Shown piece by piece: positions 1-9,180 of a stretch of 37,255 nt of DNA (the first letter of the stretch is position 1; each line of letters starts with the position of its first letter). This stretch comes from Pirellulaceae bacterium (GTDB lineage Bacteria; Planctomycetota; Planctomycetia; Pirellulales; Pirellulaceae): NCBI GenBank assembly GCA_022446825.1, contig JAKVBY010000027.1:57263-94517 (forward strand). Direction: 5' to 3'. Under the pieces are notes generated by a model. That model was not told the origin of the DNA. It ran no database searches and was given only the letters and a program-made list of their open reading frames with translations. Made by a program: the position numbers and the translations under genes.

Positions 1-321
1 AAAAATGCTCTAGAAGCAATGCCCAACGGCGGTGAGCTTACGATTCGTACTTATAGCACGCGTGGTGGTGTCGCCGTGGACCTGATCGATACCGGATATG
101 GGATGGATCCCAAGACTGCGATGCACATGTTTGAAGCATTTTTCTCGACGAAGGATGGTGGTTCGGGCCTTGGGTTGCCTACAACCCGCAAAATCATCGA
201 AGCCCACGGTGGGCGCATTGATGTACAAAGTGCTGTTGGGACAGGAACAAAATTTACGCTGGAGTTTTCCGCATTTGTACGGTTAAGTAGCGAGGGCGAT
301 GCGAACGTGGAGGCTTCTTAG
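1..321 (+). CDS. Sensor histidine kinase, C-terminal ATPase fragment (5' end outside window)
   Basis: The reading frame is open from base 1 and ends with TAG at 319-321, so only the last 106 residues are present. They form the end of a HATPase_c domain. An N-box remnant (KNALEAM) starts the fragment, followed by a G1 box (DTGYGM), an F-box (FEAFFSTK) and a G2 box (GSGLGLPTTRKII). The STKxxGSGLGL style is typical of NtrB/AtoS-type kinases, which pair with sigma-54 activators. Such an activator begins 133 bases downstream on the same strand, so the two probably form a two-component pair. The sensor and dimerisation domains lie outside the window, so the input signal cannot be judged. Confidence 0.9.
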   Translation, partial: KNALEAMPNGGELTIRTYSTRGGVAVDLIDTGYGMDPKTAMHMFEAFFSTKDGGSGLGLPTTRKIIEAHGGRIDVQSAVGTGTKFTLEFSAFVRLSSEGDANVEAS

Positions 322-454
322 CCCCCAAAGAGATGTTCCAGGGTGGCGGACTTTGTCGCTGTGGGGGATTTGTTGTTTGTTTAGTGCTAAAATCGTGCAA
401 CCATATGGGCCCGCCAGCTAGTCTCTAGAAACGGCTTTTTGTATCATCGACGAT

Positions 455-1870
455 ATGGCTCAAAATGACCAAGCTGATGCTGCTGCCGAAGCAGGACCCC
501 CCCTGCGGGTATTGATTGTGGACAACGATGCCGCCCATGCTCACGCCATGACGGAGAGCTTGGAAAAGGTAGGTTATCAATGCTTTACAGCAACTTCCGG
601 GCCTGAGGGGGCGGACTTGGTTTCCAAGGACACGTTTGACATCGTGATTACCGACATGGTGATGAACGATGTGGATGGCATGGAATTACTGGGCCAGGCG
701 AAGGAAGCGTTGCCGGACAGCGAGGTGATCATGGTGACGGGCCATGCCACGGTACCAAAAGCTGTCGAAGCGATGCAGCACGGGGCCTTTAGCTTTTTGG
801 AAAAGCCGATTACCCCTAAGAGCCTACGTGCAGTGACGGACAAGGCTGCCGATGCTGTTCGTCTCAAGCAAACGAATTTTGCCTTAAATCAGAGACTAGA
901 TGAGCGTTTTGGTTTCGAAGGCATTATTTATGCGAGCTCAAGAATGAAGGCTGTCATTGACCGCTTAAAAAGGATTGCACCGACTGACGCTACAGTGTTA
1001 ATTACCGGTGAGAATGGTACAGGTAAGGAGTTAATTGCGCAGGCATTGCATCAAAATAGCCCGCGAAAAGGTAAGCCGTTAGTGGCTTTGAATGTGGGAG
1101 CAATTGCAGAAAATCTCGTCGAGAGTGAATTGTTTGGTCATGTTAAAGGAGCGTTTACTGACGCCTTAAACGATCGCGTCGGAAAGTTTGAGTATGCGAA
1201 CGGCGGTACGTTGTTTTTAGACGAAGTGGGGGACATGCCTCTAGCAACCCAGATTAAGTTGCTGCGCGTATTGGAAGAGCACCAAATCACTCGCGTAGGC
1301 GACAACAAGGCAATTAAAGTAAATGTGCGTTTAATTTCAGCAACGAATTGCAATCTTGAAGAGTCGATTGAACGGAGCGAGTTTCGTAATGATTTATATT
1401 TTCGTTTGAAGGTGGTAACGGTGGAAGTGCCACCATTACGAGACCGTCGTGAAGACGTGGTGCCACTTACAGATCACTTTCGTAAGCAGTTCTCAAAACA
1501 TCACCATAAGATTATCAAAAGCATCTCACCGACGGTCACACGAAAGTTTTTTAGCTACGATTGGCCTGGAAATGTGCGTCAGTTGCGTAATGCAATCGAA
1601 ACAATGGTAGTTTTGGATACGGACGGTATTCTTGATGTGGATGATCTGCCGCCGGAATTGGTCAGTGCCGAAGAGTCTGCTCCGGCGTCCGGTGAAGGTT
1701 CTTCGTGGTTGATCGGTCGGCCGATGAAAGAGATTGAGAAATGGGCAGTGGAAGAGACGCTCAAATTAACCAACGGAAATCGTGAAGAGGCTGCAAAAAT
1801 GCTGGGAATTGGAGCGCGAACGTTATACCGACGATTAGAAGATTATGGCGGAGAAGTAGGACAAAACTAA
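455..1870 (+). CDS. NtrC/AtoC-family sigma-54 response regulator
   Basis: This 471-residue protein has the full three-domain layout. The receiver domain (about 18-135) has the acidic pair around residues 23-25, phospho-acceptor Asp67, Thr95 and Lys117. The AAA+ sigma-54 interaction domain (about 155-390) has Walker A GENGTGKE (184-191), Walker B GGTLFLDE (about 250-257) and the arginine region RNDLYFRLKV. A Fis-type helix-turn-helix closes the protein (about 440-465, NREEAAKMLGIGARTLYRRL). The sigma-54 contact loop reads GAFTDA (232-237) rather than the common GAFTGA. It probably receives phosphate from the kinase encoded just upstream and activates sigma-54 promoters. No strong ribosome site is visible, but the first ATG gives a complete receiver domain. 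Confidence 0.95.
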   Translation: MAQNDQADAAAEAGPPLRVLIVDNDAAHAHAMTESLEKVGYQCFTATSGPEGADLVSKDTFDIVITDMVMNDVDGMELLGQAKEALPDSEVIMVTGHATVPKAVEAMQHGAFSFLEKPITPKSLRAVTDKAADAVRLKQTNFALNQRLDERFGFEGIIYASSRMKAVIDRLKRIAPTDATVLITGENGTGKELIAQALHQNSPRKGKPLVALNVGAIAENLVESELFGHVKGAFTDALNDRVGKFEYANGGTLFLDEVGDMPLATQIKLLRVLEEHQITRVGDNKAIKVNVRLISATNCNLEESIERSEFRNDLYFRLKVVTVEVPPLRDRREDVVPLTDHFRKQFSKHHHKIIKSISPTVTRKFFSYDWPGNVRQLRNAIETMVVLDTDGILDVDDLPPELVSAEESAPASGEGSSWLIGRPMKEIEKWAVEETLKLTNGNREEAAKMLGIGARTLYRRLEDYGGEVGQN

Positions 1871-1954
1871 CAGCAGAGGCTTGGCACGGGCTTGGGACAT
1901 TGTGGCTACTGGGCTGCGTTACCGCGCGGCGTTTCAATCGTATGTGAAGGTGAT

Positions 1955-3874
1955 ATGGCGAACATCAAGCAGCTACCTCCTGACGTTGTCAATAAGATTG
2001 CCGCTGGTGAAGTGATCGAGCGCCCGGCAAGTGTTGTCAAAGAGCTGATTGAGAATGCTGTCGATGCGGGTTCCACGCGCATTGACGTGTCTTTGGAAAA
2101 GGGTGGGGCAGAGTTGGTAAGAGTTGTTGACAATGGTTGTGGAATTGCCGCCCATCAGTTGACCTTGGCTGTGGCTAGCCATGCAACGAGCAAAATTCGG
2201 GGAGCCGATGACTTGTTTCGTGTGAAGTCTCTTGGTTTTCGCGGCGAGGCTTTGGCGTCGATAGCCTCAATTAGCCAGTTTGTGATCCGAAGTCGCGCGG
2301 CTGACTCCGATGTTGCCACTGAGATGGAGGTCCTGGGGGGGCGAGTTGGCGATCCAGAGCCATGCGGAGGTCCGGTTGGTACCACCATTGAAGTGCGCAA
2401 TTTATTTTACAATACACCGGTGCGGCGGAAGTTTTTGCGGAAAACTCAGACTGAAATGGGGCACGTGTCAGAAGCCTTTATCCGCGTCGCGTTAGCGTAC
2501 CACCAGGTGCATTTTTCGTTGCGGCACAATGATCGTACCATCTATGAATTGCCGCCGGTTACAAATTGGCGCGAACGTATTAAAACTTTCTTTGGCGATG
2601 ACCTCGCTGACGCTTTGATTGCAGTCGAAAGTCATGATGGCGATTTACACTTGCGTGGCTACGTTGCGGATCCAGCTTTTAGTCGTGCGAATAATCGCAT
2701 GCAGTATTTATTATTGAATGGTCGCCATATTAAAGATCGTTCGTTGCAACACGCGCTCAGTGAAGCCTATCGTGGATTATTACTGACCGGCCGGTTCCCA
2801 ATTGCCTTCTTAAAGTTAGAGATGCCGCCACAAGAAATTGATGTGAATGTGCATCCCACGAAGTTGGAAGTTCGCTTTCAAGATGGTGGGCGAATTTATA
2901 GTCAGTTACTAGCGACATTGAGGAAGAAATTTCTGTCGTCAGATTTGACAGCCCGCGTGCAGGAACCGACGACTGCGGACGAGGGACCTGCCGGTGCACA
3001 CGATCGGCAGCAGGCTGCAACGCATCGACGCAATTTGGTGTCGTGGGCCAAAGGTGCAGGGGACCAAGAGAAGACCACAGGAACACAACCACCTGCAGCG
3101 GCACAAGTTGAGCAATCCCGATTGAGCTTGCAGTATGCACAGTCCACGCCTCTGCCGCCGTTTAAGCCATTTGGTCAACGTGACTCAGTGTCGGCAACCG
3201 GCGAGGCTTGGTCGTCAAGCCGATCTGAGGCCGCTCACCCCGGCTCCTCTGAGTTGCCAACGACTGGTGAGGAGAGCGTCGATACTGCGACAGAAGCTGG
3301 CATTGGCGAAACGGGGATGCAGTTGCAAGATCGATATCTCATCACAGAAACAGATGGGGGCATTGTGATCATCGATCAGCATGCTCTACACGAACGGGTC
3401 TTGTATGAACAATTGCGTGAAAAAGTGCTCTCAGGAAAATTGGAGATGCAGCGGTTATTAGTGCCGGAGCCAGTCCACCTAACTCCCGCCGAGGCTGCTG
3501 TCACATTGGATGCCCGCGCATCTTTAGTTGAATTAGGAATTGAGATTGAACGCTTCAGTGGTGACACAATTCTGGTTTTAGGTTATCCCGTAATGTTGGC
3601 CAATCTGGGACCTGCCGAAGTCTTGCGGCAAGTTGTGGAAAAACTGATGGAAAGTGAAAAGCAGCTAGATCGTCGTGATTTGCTGGACGAATTGCTGCAT
3701 ATGAGTTCTTGCAAGGCAGCAGTGAAGGCAGGAGATCGCCTCACGGGCGAGGAAATTACAGCATTACTTCAGCAACGCCATTTGTTTCACGATACCCATC
3801 ATTGTCCTCATGGACGTCCTACGGCCTTGGTATTTAGCAATGAGGAACTCGATAAACGATTCAAGCGGATTTGA
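1955..3874 (+). CDS. mutL: DNA mismatch repair protein MutL, endonuclease type
   Basis: MutL is the GHKL ATPase that links mismatch recognition by MutS to strand incision. The 639-residue product has the N-terminal ATPase motifs (ELIENAVDAGS, DNGCGI, GFRGEAL) and a variable, Pro/Ala/Gln-rich linker at about 330-440. The C-terminal dimerisation domain carries DQHALHERVLYE from residue 474, an exact match to the DQHA(X)2E(X)4E metal-binding nuclease motif, plus SCKAAVKAGD and CPHGRP (Cys617). It should therefore nick DNA itself, as in bacteria without MutH. An upstream in-frame ATG at 1892 would add 21 residues unlike MutL; ATG 1955 has a GAAGG ribosome site and gives the canonical MANIKQLPPDVVNKIAAGEV start. 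No MutS gene is in the window. Confidence 0.95.
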   Translation: MANIKQLPPDVVNKIAAGEVIERPASVVKELIENAVDAGSTRIDVSLEKGGAELVRVVDNGCGIAAHQLTLAVASHATSKIRGADDLFRVKSLGFRGEALASIASISQFVIRSRAADSDVATEMEVLGGRVGDPEPCGGPVGTTIEVRNLFYNTPVRRKFLRKTQTEMGHVSEAFIRVALAYHQVHFSLRHNDRTIYELPPVTNWRERIKTFFGDDLADALIAVESHDGDLHLRGYVADPAFSRANNRMQYLLLNGRHIKDRSLQHALSEAYRGLLLTGRFPIAFLKLEMPPQEIDVNVHPTKLEVRFQDGGRIYSQLLATLRKKFLSSDLTARVQEPTTADEGPAGAHDRQQAATHRRNLVSWAKGAGDQEKTTGTQPPAAAQVEQSRLSLQYAQSTPLPPFKPFGQRDSVSATGEAWSSSRSEAAHPGSSELPTTGEESVDTATEAGIGETGMQLQDRYLITETDGGIVIIDQHALHERVLYEQLREKVLSGKLEMQRLLVPEPVHLTPAEAAVTLDARASLVELGIEIERFSGDTILVLGYPVMLANLGPAEVLRQVVEKLMESEKQLDRRDLLDELLHMSSCKAAVKAGDRLTGEEITALLQQRHLFHDTHHCPHGRPTALVFSNEELDKRFKRI

Positions 3875-4052
3875 GTTTTGCGCAGTTCTGAAACAGAATA
3901 GTGATAGTAAACGAAGAATCGTATTGGGTTGCAAACGCCTGCTGCTCGTTGTTTTCGGAAAGTGGGTTCTCCACGAAATGCGTTCCAAACGCTACTCGCA
4001 ATTTCCAAATTCAAATTTTGTTCCTAACTCCTTTATCCTCGATTCTTAAAAT

Positions 4053-5537
4053 ATGATTTGCGTAAGCATTGGACGCGGTCGCCACAAGCAGGTGATTGCC
4101 GAGCACCGTCATCTGGTAGAACAGGGCGCCAAGCTCGTAGAAATTCGGCTAGATTACATTCGTCGCGCGGTCGACCTAAAACGGCTACTGGATCATCGAC
4201 CGTGTCCGGTCATTGCGACTTGTCGCCGGGAACGTGATGGTGGTAAGTGGGTTGATGGCGAAGAGAAACGATTGATGTTGATCCGATCGGTCATTGCCAA
4301 TGGTGTCGATTATGTTGATTTGGAAGAAGACATCGCCGACCAAATCCCACGGTTTGGTAAGACAAAGCGCATTGTTAGTTACCACAATTTCAATGAAACT
4401 CCTGAAGACCTGGAATCCATCCACGCGCGGATGGCTCAGTTGGATCCAGATGTCATTAAGATCACGACGATGGCTCACCATCCACATGACAACGTGCGTG
4501 TTTTGGGTTTGGTGAAATCTGCGACGATTCCCACCGTGGGGATGTGTATGGGCGACATTGGGACTCCTTCAAGGTTGTTGTGTGGTCGTGCAGGGTCTCC
4601 GTTCACCTATGCTACCTTTCACGCCGAACGAACTCTGGCACCGGGACAGCTCAGCTATCGGCAAATGGTTGATATCTACAACTATGACTTGATCAATGCA
4701 GAAACCGAGATATATGGTGTGGTGGCGGATCCCGTTGGACACAGTCTAAGTCCCTTGATACATAACGCAGCCTTTCGTGAATTGGGTATGAATAAAGTCT
4801 ACATTCCATTTCGCGTCCCACCTGAAGATCTGGGTTTATTCATGGGAGACTGTCGAGAGCTTGGCGTCAAAGGCCTGAGTGTGACGATCCCACACAAGGA
4901 AGATATGGTGCGATTCCTCGATAAGATCGACGAATCGACTTCCCGTGTGGGCGCGACCAACACGGTTCTTTTCGGAGAGGATGAACTTCGGGGGTACAAT
5001 ACAGACCTGCCTGCGGCGATGGACAGCATTTATCGCGTTTATGGACAGCCCGAGGGTGACAATCCTTTTGGCGGAAAAGTTGCTTTAATGCTTGGTGCCG
5101 GAGGTGTTGCCAAGGCCATTGCATACGGTCTCAAAATTCGTGGTGCAGAAGTGTTTGTGACTGCACGCAATGAAACGCGCGCCACCAATCTTGCCGAACG
5201 GCTGGATATTCGAACAATTGCTTGGAAAGATCGAGTTTCCGCAAAACCACAAATTCTTATCAATGCGACACCTGTCGGAATGCACCCGAATGTTAATCTT
5301 TCACCCTATGACGGGAGGAAGCTTGAACGCGGTTCAATTGTTTTTGATGTCATTTATAATCCAGAACAGACCTTATTAATCAAAGAAGCAAAGAAGGTTG
5401 GGTGTCGGGTAATCACGGGTGTCGACATGTTTGTGCAGCAAGCGGCCCTTCAGTTCAAGCATTTTACCGGTGAGGATGCTCCGATTGAGGTGATGCGAAA
5501 TGCTGTGCGACAAGCAATTGGTGCGGCCAAAATTTGA
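4053..5537 (+). CDS. aroDE: Bifunctional 3-dehydroquinate dehydratase / shikimate dehydrogenase
   Basis: This 494-residue fusion catalyses two consecutive shikimate-pathway steps, 3-dehydroquinate to 3-dehydroshikimate and then to shikimate with NADPH. The N-terminal half (about 1-215) is a type I dehydroquinase with VEIRLDYI, the Schiff-base lysine in VIKITTMA, and GRAGSPFTYATF. The C-terminal half (about 220-494) is shikimate dehydrogenase with VADPVGHSLSPLIHN, the catalytic lysine in SVTIPHKEDM, GATNTV, GYNTD, a dinucleotide-binding LGAGGVAKAIAYGL and NATPVGMHPN. Type I AroD-AroE fusions are known from plants and some bacteria. The gene ends 17 bases before the preferred start of the shikimate kinase gene, so three successive steps are probably co-expressed. 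Confidence 0.95.
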   Translation: MICVSIGRGRHKQVIAEHRHLVEQGAKLVEIRLDYIRRAVDLKRLLDHRPCPVIATCRRERDGGKWVDGEEKRLMLIRSVIANGVDYVDLEEDIADQIPRFGKTKRIVSYHNFNETPEDLESIHARMAQLDPDVIKITTMAHHPHDNVRVLGLVKSATIPTVGMCMGDIGTPSRLLCGRAGSPFTYATFHAERTLAPGQLSYRQMVDIYNYDLINAETEIYGVVADPVGHSLSPLIHNAAFRELGMNKVYIPFRVPPEDLGLFMGDCRELGVKGLSVTIPHKEDMVRFLDKIDESTSRVGATNTVLFGEDELRGYNTDLPAAMDSIYRVYGQPEGDNPFGGKVALMLGAGGVAKAIAYGLKIRGAEVFVTARNETRATNLAERLDIRTIAWKDRVSAKPQILINATPVGMHPNVNLSPYDGRKLERGSIVFDVIYNPEQTLLIKEAKKVGCRVITGVDMFVQQAALQFKHFTGEDAPIEVMRNAVRQAIGAAKI

Positions 5538-5554
5538 AACGCTGGGGTCGGCTG

Positions 5555-6082
5555 ATGAATATTTTGCTGATTGGGTACCGAGGAGTCGGCAAAACAACCG
5601 TAGCGGAATTGTTGTCCGAGCGTTTAGGTTGGCCTTGGATGGATACCGATGTGTTGATTGAAGCGGCCGGCGGAAAGCCCATAAAAGAAATTTTTGCCAA
5701 CGATGGTGAACGACGATTTCGTGATCTAGAGACGGAAGTAATTCTTGAGACGTGCCGCAAACCTCATTGTGTGATTGCTTTGGGAGGAGGCGCTGTATTG
5801 CGTGAGCAAAATCGCGCAACGATAGAACCGGATAGTTCCGTAGTTTGGTTACGCGCTTCGGTGGCAACCATTCGAAGTCGGATCCTGGCCGATCCTACCA
5901 CTTTGTCGAGACGTCCCAACCTTACAGCAAGGGGTGGGGAAAGCGAGATTCGCCTGCTCTTAGAAGAGCGATCACCAATTTATCGATCTTGTGCAAATAT
6001 CGAAGTTCACGTGGATGATAAAGCACCTCACGATGTTGTGATGGAAATTCTCGCGCAGTTGGAATTGGGAATTGAAGGTTAA
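5555..6082 (+). CDS. aroK: Shikimate kinase
   Basis: Shikimate kinase phosphorylates shikimate at the 3-hydroxyl using ATP. The 175-residue product has Walker A GYRGVGKTT at residues 7-15, the shikimate-binding DTD, the RRFRDLETE segment, the substrate-binding ALGGGAVL loop and the lid-region arginines in SRRPNLTARGG. Its length matches the family. I start it at ATG 5555; a TTG at 5534 would overlap the aroDE stop and add seven residues before the usual beta-strand, which looks less likely. It follows aroDE directly, giving a small shikimate-pathway operon. Confidence 0.95.
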   Translation: MNILLIGYRGVGKTTVAELLSERLGWPWMDTDVLIEAAGGKPIKEIFANDGERRFRDLETEVILETCRKPHCVIALGGGAVLREQNRATIEPDSSVVWLRASVATIRSRILADPTTLSRRPNLTARGGESEIRLLLEERSPIYRSCANIEVHVDDKAPHDVVMEILAQLELGIEG

Positions 6083-6195
6083 AAGTGCAGACTTCGGCGT
6101 TGACGATTTAGGGTTCAAAGCTCACAGTTGGGTCTGAAGAGTCTGGGCTACGGCGCGCATCGGTTCACTTCATACTCTTTTTTGTGTTCCCAATA

Positions 6196-7482
6196 ATGCA
6201 GATTGACCAACTAGGATTGTTTTTGCTGTTTCTCATTGGCACGATCGTTGGTGGGCAAATCAATCGTGGTATTTATTGCTTGGCCTGGAAGCAACGGCGG
6301 CTTGGTCCTTGGGCGAAGCCGCATGAGCAAGCGCCAACTCGTCAGCGAAGTGATCTACTGCCGGTGATCGGCTGGTTTGGCTTGCGCCGCGAAGTGAGTA
6401 TTCACGGCAAGGGATTTTGGATTCGGCCGTTGTTGCTCGAGTTGTTCACGGGCAGCTGGTTTGCCGCGCTCTACTGGTGGGAAGTTTCGGAACTCGGGCT
6501 CTATCCACAAATTGTCAAATCTTTGAGCGTGGGGGGACTGGAGCGTTGGGAGGTACATTACCAATATCTGAGCCATGTCATCTTGTTTGCACTCATGTTG
6601 GTGGCGACGTTTATCGACTTTGACGAACAGACGATTCCCGATGCAATCACAATTCCGGGCACTCTCATTGCGCTATTCTTGGCTGGTTTTTTTCCTCAGT
6701 CGTCCCTTCCAAATGTCCAGCTAATGCCGTTACCGCCAACAGCTAGCCCGTTGCTTACCACTTCTCCAAATCCTTGGAAAGATGGACTGGATCAACTCAC
6801 GGGCTTAGGCATTGGCGTCGCTATCGTGTGTGTCTGGGGTTTGGCGATCGTTCCGCGCACCTGGACGACACGTTATGGAATCCTTAAAGCATTTAAATAT
6901 GCGTTTGCAAGCATTCGTCGTTATCGGACCTGGATCATTCCCCTCATCGTTGCGGTGATTGCCAACTTATTGGCCATCTCGATTTGGTGGATTGGAGACA
7001 ACGCATGGCGAAGTTTGTTTTCGTCGTTAGTGGGACTAGCATTTGGTGGTGGCCTCATTTGGGCGGTGCGAATCGTAGGAAAATGGGCCCTTCGTAAGGA
7101 GGCCATGGGTTTTGGCGATGTGACTTTAATGGCGATGATTGGTGCCTTCTTAGGTTGGCAAGCTGTGTTGCTGGTGTTTTTTTTAGCACCGGTTTCGGCA
7201 ATTTTTGTTTCTATTGTGCAGTGGATTGTGACCAGGCGACGCGATATTGCCTTCGGACCTTACTTGTGTTTTGGTGCTGTGATTGTTGTTGTGGTCTGGG
7301 ACACAATGTGGAAAGGTTGGGCGGAAAACTGGTTCGAGCTTGGTTCCTTGATTCCAGCCATCCTGGTCGTTTGTTTGGGGATCATGGGAGTCATGCTGTT
7401 GTGCTGGCGCGGCATTGAGGAGCGGTTGCTAAGTCGCAGCGTTGCGGAAATGCCGCAAACAAAAAATTCTGATGTGACGTGA
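6196..7482 (+). CDS. Type IV prepilin peptidase (A24 family)
   Basis: This polytopic membrane aspartyl protease of about 428 residues should cleave the leader of type IV prepilins or pseudopilins. Both catalytic aspartates are visible: Asp141/143 in TFIDFDEQTIPDAITIPGT and Asp308 in the GxGD motif AMGFGDVTLMAMIGAFLGW. The N-terminus has a hydrophobic segment followed by the polar loop DLLPVIGWFGLRREV. That loop lacks the two CxxC zinc pairs of the PilD class, as in many short-loop A24 enzymes. It is long for the family, mainly through an insertion at about 170-260 with a Pro-rich stretch. A GTG at 6184 is an alternative start four codons upstream. Whether it also methylates the pilin N-terminus cannot be told. 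Confidence 0.88.
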   Translation: MQIDQLGLFLLFLIGTIVGGQINRGIYCLAWKQRRLGPWAKPHEQAPTRQRSDLLPVIGWFGLRREVSIHGKGFWIRPLLLELFTGSWFAALYWWEVSELGLYPQIVKSLSVGGLERWEVHYQYLSHVILFALMLVATFIDFDEQTIPDAITIPGTLIALFLAGFFPQSSLPNVQLMPLPPTASPLLTTSPNPWKDGLDQLTGLGIGVAIVCVWGLAIVPRTWTTRYGILKAFKYAFASIRRYRTWIIPLIVAVIANLLAISIWWIGDNAWRSLFSSLVGLAFGGGLIWAVRIVGKWALRKEAMGFGDVTLMAMIGAFLGWQAVLLVFFLAPVSAIFVSIVQWIVTRRRDIAFGPYLCFGAVIVVVVWDTMWKGWAENWFELGSLIPAILVVCLGIMGVMLLCWRGIEERLLSRSVAEMPQTKNSDVT

Positions 7483-7548
7483 CGTTTCGGTTGGGTGGCG
7501 CGATCGCTGAGGAGGAACTCCAGGTAGGTCGGCAAAGCTGATTTCCGT

Positions 7549-7615
7549 GATGCTCAAGTGATAGCATCCGTCCCCATAATTCGACAAAGTTCTCTTGTGG
7601 CGGTCGGTGGGGACG
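7549..7615 (+). other. Two inverted repeats after the prepilin peptidase gene
   Basis: A 6-bp perfect stem GATGCT/AGCATC (7549-7554 with 7563-7568, 8-base loop) is followed at once by a 7-bp perfect stem CGTCCCC/GGGGACG (7569-7575 with 7609-7615). Neither is followed by a T-run, so this is not a clear intrinsic terminator. It could be a transcript-end or leader structure between the two genes. Short repeats like these also arise by chance. Confidence 0.3.
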
Positions 7616-7697
7616 AGTACTATCCGACGTTTACTCCGTGGCGACTGTTGGAGTGATACTTTTTCGCCATTTTTTTAGCGGTGTTTTGTTCAAAGCG

Positions 7698-8555
7698 ATG
7701 ATTTGGCAAGCAAGTTGCGTAACGATTCGACGAGCCTGGCTGTGGGGAAGCCCTTTATTGTTGTGGTCGGTAATGATTGGCTGTGGTAAGCATCCGTTCT
7801 TGCAATCTGGTCAACAGTTAGGTCTTTCGGATCAATCAAGTAATCGCGGCCTGAGCATAGCACCCACTACAGAATTAGGACGGCTTGACGCTGACAATCG
7901 GGAGTTGCAGTCGCAATTAGCACAAGTTCAGCAGCAAAAACGTTTGCTCAACGATGAGTTAAAGCTCATCAAAGGCCAGTTAGAAGAAATGGCTGGCCAA
8001 GTTCAGCAACTGCGAACAGCCAAGCAGAGTGCGGACTCCAAGGCAGAAGGTCTCTTAGCTTCAACACGTCATCGAGGTGGAGCGACCATCACGGCAAATC
8101 GGAGCAATCAGCAAGTAGCTGGGGCGACAGGATCATTGTCACTGCCGAGTCTACCTGGGATCGCTGTCCAGCGTGACGGTCGTGTGCTGCGGCTTAATCT
8201 ACCAGCGGATCAACTCTTCCGTAGCGGGTCGGCCCAACTCGAGGCCAGTGGTATTCAATTGCTGGATCGTATTGCAGGAGTCATGAACCAGGACTATACG
8301 CGACAGCACATTTCGATCGAAGGGCACACAGACAGTGCTCCTGTCATTGGCGGTAAATCGAGCCATCAGTTAACCGCTGAACAGTCGTTGGCGATTTTCA
8401 ATCAGCTCACAGCACGCAACCTCATGCCAGCGAGTCAACTCATGACGGTGGCTCATGGCTCGAATTATCCCAAAGCTGACAATGCCACGCCGGCAGGGCG
8501 GTCGATCAATCGTCGCATTGAAATTGTGATTTATCCAGAAGCGCTCTCTCCTTGA
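7698..8555 (+). CDS. OmpA-like peptidoglycan-associated lipoprotein with coiled coil
   Basis: The product is about 285 residues from the ATG at 7698. It opens with basic residues and a hydrophobic stretch ending in SVMIGC, a plausible though imperfect lipobox. A coiled coil follows at about 55-110 (ELQSQLAQVQQQKRLLNDEL). The C-terminal domain (about 160-285) is OmpA/MotB-like, with LPADQLFRSGSAQLEASG, the peptidoglycan-binding EGHTDSAP and the closing NRRIEIVI. This suggests a cell-envelope protein that binds peptidoglycan through its C-terminus and is anchored at the N-terminus. A GTG at 7638 would add 20 residues. It could alternatively be a MotB relative, but no proton-channel helix is visible. 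Confidence 0.82.
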   Translation: MIWQASCVTIRRAWLWGSPLLLWSVMIGCGKHPFLQSGQQLGLSDQSSNRGLSIAPTTELGRLDADNRELQSQLAQVQQQKRLLNDELKLIKGQLEEMAGQVQQLRTAKQSADSKAEGLLASTRHRGGATITANRSNQQVAGATGSLSLPSLPGIAVQRDGRVLRLNLPADQLFRSGSAQLEASGIQLLDRIAGVMNQDYTRQHISIEGHTDSAPVIGGKSSHQLTAEQSLAIFNQLTARNLMPASQLMTVAHGSNYPKADNATPAGRSINRRIEIVIYPEALSP

Positions 8556-9180
8556 GTACTTTCTCCGAGCGCTGCCGAGCGTTGCTCAGAAAACGACAAG
8601 GCTGCAAACGAAAAGGCCGCGATCGGCGTTCTTCTCCCAGCATTTCGCGAGGTCTGTCGCAGACGATAGGTTGGACGGTTAAAAACGCCCTGTTGAAAGC
8701 TGGCTAGAAAAACTGAATCAACAAAGGGGCCATCGACCGAGAGTGCGTGTGCTTTGTGCGACCTCATTTGTGTTTTCTTGTCGTTGCAAGCTGTTTTCAC
8801 GATGGTGGCGGGCAAGAGCAACGTAGTAAGCCCATGACTACAGCGATGACTAGACAACGGAGTTGTTGCTAAGTTGCAGTACGGACGGCAGGCACTCAAA
8901 GAAAGCAGGCACTCAAAGTAAAGTAGAAAAACATCCGCATGATGCTCATGGCGAAGCGTTCACTTCGATACGGTTTGTGCTGCGGTTCACATCGGATTTT
9001 TATGATCTGCAGTGCTGTGGAGCGTGCCAGGTTGAATGAAACATGGTACTTTGAGAAGAATTCATTCTCTATGGTGAGATGGGTATAGGTAAGAGTCGAA
9101 CGAAGTGTTCCATGATGACGTCCCAGGTTCCTTGGGAAACGTATCCAGTTTTCACATCCTAAGAAGTATAAAAGTCTTTT
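8556..9180 (+). other. 625-base intergenic region with no convincing gene
   Basis: Only low-complexity, Arg/Cys-rich frames occur here, none with a recognisable domain or ribosome site. A short direct repeat of about 13 bases (CAGGCACTCAAAG) occurs twice in succession near 8889-8920. The last part must contain the leader of hisH. No tRNA-like T-arm or clear terminator was found. Confidence 0.5.

Noticed and set aside
1881-1895. TTGGCACGGGCTTGG as a sigma-54 promoter before mutL
   Set aside because: The spacing between GG and the second element is nine bases and the GC is missing.
8531-8899. 122-codon minus-strand frame
   Set aside because: No ribosome site or domain, unusual Arg/Cys/Ser composition, and it overlaps the end of the OmpA-like gene.
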